Shown here one piece after another: positions 26,907 to 34,925 of a DNA stretch of 64,000 nt. A program made the translations under genes and the position numbers. The notes below the pieces were generated by a model. It saw only the letters and a list, made by a program, of their open reading frames with translations, ran no database searches and had not been told where the DNA came from. Origin of the DNA: Pseudomonas sp. Gutcm_11s. Lineage in GTDB: Bacteria > Pseudomonadota > Gammaproteobacteria > Pseudomonadales > Pseudomonadaceae. The DNA lies in assembly GCF_028649395.1 (NCBI RefSeq), contig NZ_JAQSUW010000011.1:180231-244230 (forward strand), written 5' to 3'. How positions within the stretch are numbered: position 1 is the first letter of the stretch; the number at the start of each line of letters is the position of its first letter.

Positions 26907-26914
26907 TTATTGTT
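26907..26914 (-). promoter_or_regulatory. Hfq-Crc (CA-motif) site at the atuD ribosome binding site
   Basis: AACAATAA (minus strand) fits AANAANAA and lies between the GGAG site and the ATG of atuD (GGAGAACAATAAAAATG). Confidence 0.55.
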
Positions 26915-26924
26915 CTCCGAAGGG

Positions 26925-28541
26925 TTACAGGCGGGCGACGCCGAACGAGTTGGATTTGAGGGGGCGGACATTGGCCTCGGCGCAGATGTCGAGCAGGAAG
27001 CCGAGCAGCTTGCGCGTATCACGCGGGTCGATCAGGCCGTCGTCCCACAGGCTGGCGGTGCCGTAGAGCGCGGTGGACTGGCTGTCGAGCTTCTGCGCGG
27101 TGGCCATTTCCAGCATGTCGAGCATCTTCGGGTCGGCCTCCTTGCCTTCCTTGCGGTGCTTGTCCTCGGTGACGATGCGCAGCACCTTGCCGGCCTGGGC
27201 GCCGCCCATCACGGCGGTCTTGCTGTTGGGCCAGGCGAAGATGAAGCGTGGATCAAGACCTCTACCGCACATGGCGTAGTTGCCGGCGCCGTAGGAGCCG
27301 CCGACGACGATGGTCAGCTTTGGCACGGTGGCGTTGGCCACGGCCTGGATCAGCTTGGAGCCGTGCTTGATCACGCCGTTCTGCTCGGACTCGGTGCCGA
27401 CCATGAAACCAGTGGTGTTGTGGAAGAACAGGATCGGCGTGTTGCTCTGCTCGCACAGCTGGATGAACTGCGCCGCCTTGGCCGCGCCGCGCGGGGTGAT
27501 CGGCCCGTTGTTGCCGATGAAGCCGCAGGGCTGGCCTTCGATGGCCAGGTGACCGCAGACGGTCTGGCTGTCGAACTCGTTCTTGAAGTCGAGGAAGGTC
27601 GAGCCGTCGGCGATGCGCGCGATGATCTCGCGCACGTCATAGGGCTTCTTGGCGTCGGCGGGGACAATGCCGAGCAGCTCCTCGCTCGGGTACAGCGGCT
27701 CGCGCCAGGTCTTCTGCGGGCGCGCCGGCAGTTGCGCGTTCCACGGCAGCAGGCTGGTGATCTCGCGGGCCAGGCGCACGCCGTCGGCGTCGTTCTCGGC
27801 CAGGTATTCGGCGGTGCCGGCGACCTGGGCGTGCATCTCGGCGCCGCCGAGTTCCTCGTCGGTGGCCACTTCACCGGTGGCGGCTTTGAGCAGGGGCGGG
27901 CCGGCGAGGAACATCTTGGCCTTGCCGCGCACCACCACCACGTAGTCCGACAGGCCCGGCTGGTAAGCCCCGCCCGCGGTGCTGGAGCCGTGCACCACGG
28001 TGATCTGCGGCAGGCCCATGGCGGACATGCGCGCCTGGTTGGCGAAGCCACGCGCGCCTTCGACGAAGATGTCGGCGGCGTAGTTGAGGTTGGCGCCGCC
28101 GCTCTCGGCCAGGGTGATCACCGGCAGTTTGTTCTCCACGGCGATCTGTTGCAGGCGCAGGGATTTCTTCAGGCCGGTGGGCGAGATGGTGCCGCCCTTG
28201 ATCGCGCTGTTGTTGGCGATCACCAGGCTGCGCACGCCGGCCACGTAGCCGATGCCGGCGATGATGCCGCCGCCGGCCTGGGTGCCATCCTTGTCGTCGT
28301 GCAGCTTGTAGCCGGCCAGCGAGGACAGTTCGAGGAACGGCGCGCCAGGGTCGAGCAGCAGGTTGATGCGTTCGCGCGGCAGCAACTGGCCGCGCTTGAC
28401 GAATTTGGGCTTGGCCTCGGCGGCCTTGTCCAGCACCTTCTGCTCGACATCGCGGAAGGCGCCGATGGCGGCCAGCATGGCCTGGCGGTTCTGCGCGAAG
28501 CTGTCGCCGTGGACATCGATTTCGGATTGGATCACCGGCAT
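26925..28541 (-). CDS. atuC: geranyl-CoA carboxylase beta (carboxyltransferase) subunit AtuC
   Basis: 538 residues, the usual length of MCC/GCC beta subunits. Visible elements are KFVKRGQLLPRERINLLLDPG, GGANLNYAADIF, VHGSSTAGGAYQPGLSDYVV, GYVAGVRSLVIANNS and GGSYGAGNYAMCGRG. It transfers CO2 from biotin on AtuF to the methyl carbon of geranyl-CoA. It lies between atuB (4 bp gap) and atuD (20 bp gap). GCC and MCC beta subunits differ mainly in an active-site loop that I cannot assess by eye; gene context gives the assignment. Confidence 0.92.
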   Translation of the reverse strand: MPVIQSEIDVHGDSFAQNRQAMLAAIGAFRDVEQKVLDKAAEAKPKFVKRGQLLPRERINLLLDPGAPFLELSSLAGYKLHDDKDGTQAGGGIIAGIGYVAGVRSLVIANNSAIKGGTISPTGLKKSLRLQQIAVENKLPVITLAESGGANLNYAADIFVEGARGFANQARMSAMGLPQITVVHGSSTAGGAYQPGLSDYVVVVRGKAKMFLAGPPLLKAATGEVATDEELGGAEMHAQVAGTAEYLAENDADGVRLAREITSLLPWNAQLPARPQKTWREPLYPSEELLGIVPADAKKPYDVREIIARIADGSTFLDFKNEFDSQTVCGHLAIEGQPCGFIGNNGPITPRGAAKAAQFIQLCEQSNTPILFFHNTTGFMVGTESEQNGVIKHGSKLIQAVANATVPKLTIVVGGSYGAGNYAMCGRGLDPRFIFAWPNSKTAVMGGAQAGKVLRIVTEDKHRKEGKEADPKMLDMLEMATAQKLDSQSTALYGTASLWDDGLIDPRDTRKLLGFLLDICAEANVRPLKSNSFGVARL

Positions 28542-28545
28542 CGCA

Positions 28546-29418
28546 TCACTCTCCCTGGTCTTTCAGTACATCGGGCACGTAGGCGCGATGGAAGCCGTTG
28601 TAGGACTCGCTGTTTTTCGCCTTGCCCAGCGTCCAGGCGCGGGTGCCTTGGCTGGCGGCGCCGTCGATGCGGATGGTGTTGCCGCTGATGAAGTTGGCGC
28701 CGGGGGAGAGCAGGAAGACGATGGCCGCGGCCACTTCCGACTCGGTGCCGATGCGCTGCAGCGGCACGTGGTCCTTGAGCGAGCGGATCATGTTCTTCAT
28801 CGACTCGGGGTAGGTGTCCATGCCGCTGGAAGCGATCCAGCCCGGCGCCACGGCGTTGACCCGCACACCGGCGTGGCCCCACTCGTAGGCCGCGGTCTTG
28901 GTGAAGTTCTCCATGCCGGCGCGGGCGGCACCGGAGTGGCCCATGCCGGGCATGCCGCCCCACATGTCGGCGAGCATGTTGACGATGCTGCCTCCGGTCT
29001 TGCTCATGCTCTGGCTGAACACTTCGCGGGCGATCAGGAAACCGCCGACCAGGTTGGTGCGCACCACCGTTTCGAAGCCTTTCTGGTTGATCGACACCAG
29101 CGGCGCGGGGAACTGGCCGCCGGCGTTGTTGACCAGATGGTGGATCGGCCCGCGCTCGGCGATCACCGCCTTGACCATGGCCTTGACCGCTTCTTCCTCA
29201 CGGATGTCGCAGACGGCAAAGCTGGCGCTGCCGCCGTCCTCGGCGATCTCGCCGCAGGTGGCTTCCAGCTTCTCCAGCCTGCGCCCGACCAGCACCACAT
29301 GGGCGCCCAGGTGCGCCAGCTCGTGGGCCACGCAGCGGCCGATGCCGCTGCCGCCGCCGGTGACCAGGATGGTCTGGCCGGCGAACAGGCCGGGTTTGAA
29401 GACTGAGTCGTATGCCAT
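28546..29418 (-). CDS. atuB: short-chain dehydrogenase/reductase AtuB
   Basis: 290 residues: Rossmann motif TGGGSGIGRCVAHELAHLGA (about 20-40), NNAGGQFPAPL, and an FISGNTIRIDG SDR C-terminus. It looks like 2,4-dienoyl-CoA reductase-type SDRs in sequence. Its role in terpene breakdown is unproven; oxidation of citronellol or reduction of an unsaturated CoA intermediate are proposals. The ATG is overlapped by AATAACAA, a CA motif. The position between atuA and atuC is as in P. aeruginosa. Confidence 0.85.
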   Translation of the reverse strand: MAYDSVFKPGLFAGQTILVTGGGSGIGRCVAHELAHLGAHVVLVGRRLEKLEATCGEIAEDGGSASFAVCDIREEEAVKAMVKAVIAERGPIHHLVNNAGGQFPAPLVSINQKGFETVVRTNLVGGFLIAREVFSQSMSKTGGSIVNMLADMWGGMPGMGHSGAARAGMENFTKTAAYEWGHAGVRVNAVAPGWIASSGMDTYPESMKNMIRSLKDHVPLQRIGTESEVAAAIVFLLSPGANFISGNTIRIDGAASQGTRAWTLGKAKNSESYNGFHRAYVPDVLKDQGE

Positions 29419-29425
29419 TGTTATT
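29418..29425 (-). promoter_or_regulatory. Hfq-Crc (CA-motif) site at the atuB start codon
   Basis: AAGGACAATAACAATG contains AATAACAA, a perfect AANAANAA motif whose last A is the first base of the atuB ATG. Binding here would block initiation. Confidence 0.6.
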
Positions 29426-29432
29426 GTCCTTG

Positions 29433-31220
29433 TTACAGGCTGTCAGCCAGTGCGCGCGGCACCGGAATCGGGAATTCCAGCAACTGCTGGGCGAAGGCCT
29501 TGCCCTGCGGGTCGATGCGCAGGCTGGCTACGCCGCCGCCACCCAGGGCGTTCTCCAGCAGGAAGTTGAGGCTGTGGCTGCCGGGCAGGTACCAGCGTTC
29601 GACGCGGCCGAGCTGCGGGTCGAGCACATGGCTCATCCAGTCCACCACCGCTTCCTTACCCAGCGCCTCGGCGATCCACGGCAGGTACTCGGGTTTGCGC
29701 GCCATCACGCCGATGTTGCTGTGGTTGCCCTTGTCGCCGGAGCGCGCCACGGCCAGTTTGATCAGCGGCACGCTGGCGTCGGCTTCACCTTCGGGGTGCG
29801 GCGGTTCGATGTCGACCGCCAGCTGCTGCGGGTCGAAGGCCTCCAGCTGGGGCAGGGCGACGGCGTGGCGCTGCTCGCCGAGGCTGACATCCAGGCTGCA
29901 GTTGCCCTTGTCGGTGAGGAAACTGAACAGGCGGATCACCGGGTACACGGTGGGGCGCCCGCCGACGATGCCGGTCAGGCCCGGCGCCATGCCGGTGGCG
30001 GCCTGGGCGATCTCGCGGGAGAACAGGATCAGTGCTTCCTTCTTCGCATGGCGCACGGCCAGCTTGATCACCACTTCACGGGTGTCCTTCCGCTGGCCGT
30101 GCGGACCATAAGTGGCCTCGCTGCCGAGCAGTTCGATGTGCACCTCGCGGTACGGGCCCCAGCCGCGCTCGGCGAAGATTTCCTCGGTCTTGGCGATGAT
30201 TGCCTGGCTGACCCGCTCGGCCTTGGCCACGGCGTCGATGCCGGCGATCAGACAGCTGGCGGTGCAGCGGAAACCTTCCGGGTAGGTGGCGCTGACCTTG
30301 TACTGAGCGGTCGGCGGCAGACCGCGGGCGCCCTGCACACGAACCTGATTCTGCCCGGCCTGGCTCAGGCTGACCCGGGTGAAATCGCAGATCACGTCGG
30401 GCAGGTAGTAGGCGCGCGGGTCGCCGATCTCGTAGAGCATCTGCTCGCCGACGGTGAAGGGCGTGATCAGGCCGCCGCTGCCGGCCGGCTTGGCAACGAT
30501 GAAGCTCGAGTCGGCGCTGACTTCCACTACCGGGAAGCCGATGTGTTCGTAGTCCGGTACGTCGCACCAGTCGGTGAAGTTGCCACCGGTGCACTGCGCG
30601 CCGCATTCGATGATGTGGCCGGCCAGGGCGGCCTGGGCCAGCTTGTCGTAGTCGCTCCAGCTCCAACCGAATTCATGCACCAGGGCGGCGCTGACCACCG
30701 CGCTGTCGACCACGCGACCGGTGATGACGATATCGGCGCCGAGCTTCAGCGCATCGACGATCCCCGGCGCGCCGAGGTAGGCGTTGACCGATACGCACAT
30801 GGGCGGCAGCGGGGCGCCGCTGAACATCTCCACGGTGCCGGCCTTGGCTAGTTCGCCGAGCTTGGGTTGCAGGTTGTCGCCGTGCAGCACGGCGATCTTC
30901 AGGTCGACGCCGGCCTTGGCGCAGGCGGCGGCCAGGGCGTTGGCACAGGCCTGCGGGTTGACCCCGCCGGCGTTGCTGATGACGCGGATGTTCTTGGCGG
31001 CGATGTCCTGCAGCAGCGGAGCGAGGACCTCGACGAAGTCGGTGGCGAAGCCTTCGTCCGGCTTCTTCATCTTGGCGCCGGCCATGATCGACATGGTGAT
31101 CTCGGCCAGGTAGTCGAACACCAGATAGTCCAGTTCGGTACCACGTACCAGCTGGGCAGCAGCAGTAGAGGTGTCGCCCCAGAAGGCGGAGGCGCAGCCA
31201 ATGCGTACGGTTTTGCTCAT
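29433..31220 (-). CDS. atuA: acyclic terpene utilization protein AtuA
   Basis: 595 residues of the DUF1446/AtuA family, beginning [20 protein letters not shown], with [48 protein letters not shown] and a C-terminal segment [19 protein letters not shown]. First gene of the operon, divergent from atuR. AtuA is needed for growth on citronellol/geraniol. It has been suggested as the lyase that splits 3-hydroxy-3-isohexenylglutaryl-CoA, but the leucine-pathway lyase LiuE can do that, so its reaction is not settled. Full length, no disruption. Confidence 0.93.
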   Translation of the reverse strand: MSKTVRIGCASAFWGDTSTAAAQLVRGTELDYLVFDYLAEITMSIMAGAKMKKPDEGFATDFVEVLAPLLQDIAAKNIRVISNAGGVNPQACANALAAACAKAGVDLKIAVLHGDNLQPKLGELAKAGTVEMFSGAPLPPMCVSVNAYLGAPGIVDALKLGADIVITGRVVDSAVVSAALVHEFGWSWSDYDKLAQAALAGHIIECGAQCTGGNFTDWCDVPDYEHIGFPVVEVSADSSFIVAKPAGSGGLITPFTVGEQMLYEIGDPRAYYLPDVICDFTRVSLSQAGQNQVRVQGARGLPPTAQYKVSATYPEGFRCTASCLIAGIDAVAKAERVSQAIIAKTEEIFAERGWGPYREVHIELLGSEATYGPHGQRKDTREVVIKLAVRHAKKEALILFSREIAQAATGMAPGLTGIVGGRPTVYPVIRLFSFLTDKGNCSLDVSLGEQRHAVALPQLEAFDPQQLAVDIEPPHPEGEADASVPLIKLAVARSGDKGNHSNIGVMARKPEYLPWIAEALGKEAVVDWMSHVLDPQLGRVERWYLPGSHSLNFLLENALGGGGVASLRIDPQGKAFAQQLLEFPIPVPRALADSL

Positions 31221-31259
31221 GACGAAGGCTCGTGCATCGATGAAGATGAGCGAACACTA

Positions 31260-31275
31260 CCAAGCAAGCGCTTGG
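31260..31275. promoter_or_regulatory. AtuR operator 1
   Basis: CCAAGCAAGCGCTTGG is a perfect 6-bp inverted repeat (CCAAGC/GCTTGG) with a 4-bp spacer, 40 bp upstream of the atuA start. AtuR of P. aeruginosa, as I recall, binds two 13-bp inverted repeats in the same intergenic region. Confidence 0.75.
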
Positions 31276-31301
31276 TTGAAAAGTCTTTTGGCAAATTTAA
31301 C

Positions 31302-31317
31302 CCGAGCGCTTGCTTGG
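31302..31317. promoter_or_regulatory. AtuR operator 2
   Basis: CCGAGCGCTTGCTTGG is the reverse complement of operator 1 with one mismatch (15/16). Centre-to-centre distance to operator 1 is 42 bp, four helical turns, so both sites face the same side of the DNA. Confidence 0.75.
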
Positions 31318-31390
31318 TTGCCTGCAAGGCCCTAAATTCGCCAGCTTGCGTACAATGCGCGGCGCAAGCGGCATTCCATGTGGGGGAGCG

Positions 31391-32020
31391 ATGAGCCTGG
31401 ACGAACAGAAAGCCAGAAAAGTGATGCAGAAGCTGGTTGCCAGTGGCGAACTGACCGACCCGGACAGCGCCCGCGGCAAGTTGCTGCAGACCGCTGCTCA
31501 CCTGTTCCGCAGCAAGGGTTACGAGCGCACCACGGTTCGCGACCTGGCCAGCGCCGTGGGCATCCAGTCCGGCAGCATCTTTCACCACTTCAAGAGCAAG
31601 GACGAGATCCTCAAGGCGGTGATGGAGGAGACCATCCTCTACAACACAGCCCTGATGCGTTCTGCCCTGGCGCAATCGGTTTCGCCTCGCGAGCGCATGT
31701 TGGCGCTGATCCGCTGTGAGCTGCAGTCGATCGTCGGTGGCACCGGCGAGGCCATGGGCGTGCTGGTCTACGAATGGCGCTCGCTGTCCGAGGAGAGCCA
31801 GGCGCACATCCTCAGCCTGCGCGATACCTACGAGCAGCTCTGGCTCGACGTACTTAGCGAGGCGCGCGCCGCAGGGCAGTTCAAGGCCGATCCCTTCGTG
31901 TTGCGCCGTTTCCTCACCGGTGCGCTGAGCTGGACCACCACCTGGTTCCGCCCAGGCGGCAAGATGACTATCGACGAGCTGGCCGAAGAGGCGCTGGCCC
32001 TGGTGTTCAAGGACGTCTGA
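31391..32020 (+). CDS. atuR: TetR-family repressor AtuR
   Basis: 209 residues from ATG 31391, preceded by GGGGGAGCG; the open frame extends upstream through operator 2, so a longer start is rejected. The N-terminal TetR helix-turn-helix (about 28-75) has RGKLLQTAAHLFRSKGYERT and TVRDLASAVGIQSGSIFHHFKSK. The ligand-binding helices follow. Divergent from atuA across a 170-bp gap that holds two copies of a 16-bp dyad. The known homologue represses the atu operon in the absence of terpenes, with a pathway acyl-CoA as likely inducer. It probably also represses itself. Confidence 0.92.
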   Translation: MSLDEQKARKVMQKLVASGELTDPDSARGKLLQTAAHLFRSKGYERTTVRDLASAVGIQSGSIFHHFKSKDEILKAVMEETILYNTALMRSALAQSVSPRERMLALIRCELQSIVGGTGEAMGVLVYEWRSLSEESQAHILSLRDTYEQLWLDVLSEARAAGQFKADPFVLRRFLTGALSWTTTWFRPGGKMTIDELAEEALALVFKDV

Positions 32021-32118
32021 TCGGCTAGGCTAAGCTGCTATCAGCACTGGCCACCGGCCAGTCGCGGCTACAGGGATGAGCCGGTCAATTTGGCTGTCCT
32101 ATACGAGGTAACCGCGAT

Positions 32119-32922
32119 TTGCGCCTGCATCAGTGCCTGTTGCCAATCGCTCTACTGCTCTGCACCTGCGTCGCCAATGCCGCGCAGCTGGTGCGTGTCG
32201 GCGCCTACCATTTCCCACCCTATGTCATGAAACCGGAGAGCGCGGCTCCCGAGGGTCTGTTGCCCGATCTGCTGGCGGCGTTCAATGCGGCCCAGGGCGA
32301 CTACCACTTCGAGCTGGTGCCGACCTCGGTGACCCGGCGTTATCGCGACTTCAACCAGGCGCGCTACGACCTGATCCTGTTTGAGTCGCCGGACTGGGGC
32401 TGGCAGGACATTCCTCTGGACAAGCTCGACCTGGGCATCGCCGACGCCGAGGTGTATGTCGCGCGCCAGCAGAGTGGCCGTGACCAGCGTTTCTTCGATC
32501 GCCTCGGCAATAAGCGCATGGCGCTGTACAGCGGCTACCACTATGGCTTCGCCGGCTTCAACGCCGACCAGGATTACCTCACTCGCAACTTCAACGCGGT
32601 GCTCACCTATTCCCACGACAGCAACCTGTTGATGCTGCTGCACGATCGCGTCGATATCAGCGTGGTGACGCGTTCCTACCTGCGTATCTACCAGCGCGAC
32701 AACCCGCAGGAAGGACTGCAGCTGCTGATCTCGGAGCGTACCGATCAGGTCTACCACCACCACGCGCTGCTGAGGCCGCGCGGGCCGCTGGATGCCCGGC
32801 AGCTTGCCGGGCTGCTGCAAGGGCTGCAGCGCAGCGGGCGCCTGGCCGAGCTGGTCCAGCGTTATCAGCTGCTGGCGGCGAGTGCAGCCGACACCGAGAG
32901 CGCCAATCCCATGCCGCGCTGA
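32119..32922 (+). CDS. periplasmic SBP_bac_3-like protein, copy 1 of a tandem pair
   Basis: 267 residues from TTG 32119 with GAGGTA upstream; the signal peptide ends at about VANAA. The mature domain has VRVGAYHFPPYVMKPE at its N-terminus, a D/E-W-W core (ESPDWGWQDIPLDKLDLGIADAE) and the very distinctive stretch GYHYGFAGFN followed by NFNAVLTYSHDSNL. These are shared almost word for word with the next gene. No permease genes adjoin, so these may be sensory or signalling binding proteins rather than transporter parts. Ligand unknown. Confidence 0.78.
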   Translation: MRLHQCLLPIALLLCTCVANAAQLVRVGAYHFPPYVMKPESAAPEGLLPDLLAAFNAAQGDYHFELVPTSVTRRYRDFNQARYDLILFESPDWGWQDIPLDKLDLGIADAEVYVARQQSGRDQRFFDRLGNKRMALYSGYHYGFAGFNADQDYLTRNFNAVLTYSHDSNLLMLLHDRVDISVVTRSYLRIYQRDNPQEGLQLLISERTDQVYHHHALLRPRGPLDARQLAGLLQGLQRSGRLAELVQRYQLLAASAADTESANPMPR

Positions 32923-32999
32923 GAGCGTGGCGTTATGCATTTACGCGATCATGGCACTGGGCTAGTCTTCGCTCAGCTCAGTTGTCCATGAGGTCAATA

Positions 33000-33821
33000 A
33001 TGTATCGGCGTCGACAAGGATTGCTTGGCGCACCACTGCTGATGCTCGCCATGTTGTTTGGCTCGGGGGCGCACGCGGCAGATGAGGTTCTGATCGCTGC
33101 GGTGCATTTTCCACCTTACGTGATCAAGCCGGAGGAGGATCCGCGACGCGGCCTGCTCGGCGAACTGGTGGACGCGCTGAACAAGGTGCAGAGTCAGCAC
33201 CGCTTTGGCCTGCGCGCCACTTCGCTCAACCGCCGCTTCGACGACTTCCGCCAGGCGCGCATTCATGTCGCCGTCTTCGAGAACCCCGACTGGAACTGGC
33301 AGGGCATAGCCGGTGCGCGTGTCGACATGGGCCTGGAGGACGCCGAGGTACTGGTGGCCCGCGCCGAGGCCGGGCGTGACCAGCACTATTTCGACAACCT
33401 GATGAACAAGCGCCTGGCGCTGTTCAACGGTTACCACTACGGCTTCGCCGGGTTCAACAACGATCCCAAGTGGCTCGAAGACAACTTCAACGCGGTGCTC
33501 ACCTATTCCCACGAGAGCAACCTCAAGCTGGTGCTGCGCGGGCGTGCCGACGTGGCGCCGATCACCCGCTCCTGGCTGGGCGCGCGTATGCGTGAGCAGC
33601 CGCAGCTGCGTCAGCAGTTGCTGATCTCGGACTGGGAAGACCAGCGCTATCGGCACTACGCCATCCTCAGTCCGCAGGCGCCGATCAGCGCCGAGGATTT
33701 CCGCAAGGCCATGCAGCAGCTGCGCGACAACGGCGAGTTGCAGCGCATCTTCATGCCTTATGGCATCGACGTCAGGCCGAACGTAGCGGGTAGCTCAGTA
33801 GCAGCACGTGTAGGGCATTGA
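33000..33821 (+). CDS. periplasmic SBP_bac_3-like protein, copy 2 of a tandem pair
   Basis: 273 residues from ATG 33000, chosen because GAGG lies seven bases upstream; ATG 32988 and TTG 32982 are weaker. Signal peptide to about AHAAD. Same architecture as the preceding gene (VHFPPYVIKPEEDPRRGLLGEL, NPDWNWQG, GYHYGFAGFN, NFNAVLTYSHESNL), so the two arose by tandem duplication. The 3' end overlaps the convergent CPBP-protease gene by 50 bp. No transport partners. Confidence 0.8.
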   Translation: MYRRRQGLLGAPLLMLAMLFGSGAHAADEVLIAAVHFPPYVIKPEEDPRRGLLGELVDALNKVQSQHRFGLRATSLNRRFDDFRQARIHVAVFENPDWNWQGIAGARVDMGLEDAEVLVARAEAGRDQHYFDNLMNKRLALFNGYHYGFAGFNNDPKWLEDNFNAVLTYSHESNLKLVLRGRADVAPITRSWLGARMREQPQLRQQLLISDWEDQRYRHYAILSPQAPISAEDFRKAMQQLRDNGELQRIFMPYGIDVRPNVAGSSVAARVGH

Positions 33822-34533
33822 CCGCGCCGTGCAGCAACAGCGCCGGCCACAGCCGGCCGCTGAGGTGGAACACCAGGCCATAACCCAGGCCCGCTACCGT
33901 GGCCACCACGGCAAACAGCGGGCTGAACGGGATATGCGCGGCGCCGAACAGCAGGGCGGTCAGCACTATTCCTCCCGCGGCGCCCAGCCTCACCACCAGC
34001 GCCTCCTGCAACCAGGCGCGGAACAGCAATTCCTCGGCCAGCACCGCCACGCCCAGATTCACTGCCAGCCACAACCACAGCTGCTGCGGCCATTTCGGCT
34101 GCCAGCCGACCAGGCCGAGGCTCAACGCCAGCAACGGCACGGCTACAAGCGTGGCCACGCCTACGAGGAGGGCAGCGCCAGGGCGGCGGGCTGGTAGTGG
34201 CAGGCGACCGAGCCACCAGGCCAGTAGGATCAGCCCCAGGAGCAGCTTGTCCCAGGACAGGCGCAGCGCGTAGGGCGTCGCGCCGGGGCTCAGCTGCCGC
34301 GCTGGCCATAGCGGTGTCGGCTGGAAGCCCGGCATCAGGTGAGCGGCCAGGGCAATGCCGCCCAGCAGCCCGCCGCCCCACCATAGCCAGCGCGGCAGAT
34401 GGTCTTCGGTAAATAGCACCCAGGCCAGGTAGAGGGCGGTCAGCGTCAGCCCGAGCCAGTCGACGTAGCCGAAGGCCACGCCCAGGCCGAGAGCGAGCGT
34501 GGGCAGGAGTAGACGCAGGTGCAGCGGCGGCAT
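33772..34533 (-). CDS. CPBP-family intramembrane metalloprotease (CAAX-like)
   Basis: 253 residues from ATG 34533 (MPPLHLRLLLPTLALG); an upstream in-frame start would add a polar, non-membrane leader. About seven membrane helices. The diagnostic motifs sit in the C-terminal half: AEELLFRAWLQE (EExxxR), LFGAAHIPF and LLLHGAVNALH, which provide the glutamates and histidines of the Abi/CPBP active site. Bacterial members process or degrade membrane proteins or act in self-immunity to bacteriocins; the target here is unknown. Very Leu/Trp-rich. It overlaps the end of the convergent binding-protein gene. Confidence 0.85.
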   Translation of the reverse strand: MPPLHLRLLLPTLALGLGVAFGYVDWLGLTLTALYLAWVLFTEDHLPRWLWWGGGLLGGIALAAHLMPGFQPTPLWPARQLSPGATPYALRLSWDKLLLGLILLAWWLGRLPLPARRPGAALLVGVATLVAVPLLALSLGLVGWQPKWPQQLWLWLAVNLGVAVLAEELLFRAWLQEALVVRLGAAGGIVLTALLFGAAHIPFSPLFAVVATVAGLGYGLVFHLSGRLWPALLLHGAVNALHVLLLSYPLRSA

Positions 34534-34579
34534 GCAACATCCTTGTGGCGGTAGCCGCGCGTGGGCGTCGGCGCGGGGT

Positions 34580-34747
34580 TCAGCGGTCTTCGGCGTCCTT
34601 GGCATCCGCTTCGGCGTTGCGCTCGTGGATGCGTTTGAGTTGCTCCTCGGTCAGCGGCAGCTTGCGGGCGCTGTCGCGCAGCAGCATCAGGCTGCCGACG
34701 ATGGAGCCGAGGGCCAGGGCGATGATCAGCCAGGCATACCAGGGCAT
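34580..34747 (-). CDS. DUF2897 family small membrane protein
   Basis: A 55-residue protein read on the minus strand: MPWYAWLIIALALGSIVGSL, then a basic/charged tail with KLPLTEEQLKRIHERNAE. The start at 34747 is favoured because GGAG lies seven bases upstream; an ATG four codons earlier (34759) is possible. One membrane helix (about 4-24) and a short cytoplasmic amphipathic helix match the DUF2897 family of pseudomonads and relatives. Function unknown. It lies 46 bp before the start of the CPBP protease gene and may be co-transcribed with it. Confidence 0.8.
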   Translation of the reverse strand: MPWYAWLIIALALGSIVGSLMLLRDSARKLPLTEEQLKRIHERNAEADAKDAEDR

Positions 34748-34925
34748 GGCGTTCTCCATTGTTGTCAGGCCTTCACCATAGCGACCCGGACGGGAGCTGT
34801 CAGTTCAAACGCGGCGAAATGTTGCAGTTCCTGTGGCGGCCGCTCTACGACGGGTGATCGCTGTCACACGCCAGCAACCTGGGACTGTTTGAATGCCGCC
34901 CATTCGATCGCTCGGGAGTTGTTCA

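Noticed and set aside
22928..29418. leucine/isovalerate (liu) operon
   Set aside because: liu operons lack atuA and an adjacent AtuR-type repressor with these operators and have liuE; the order here is that of atu.
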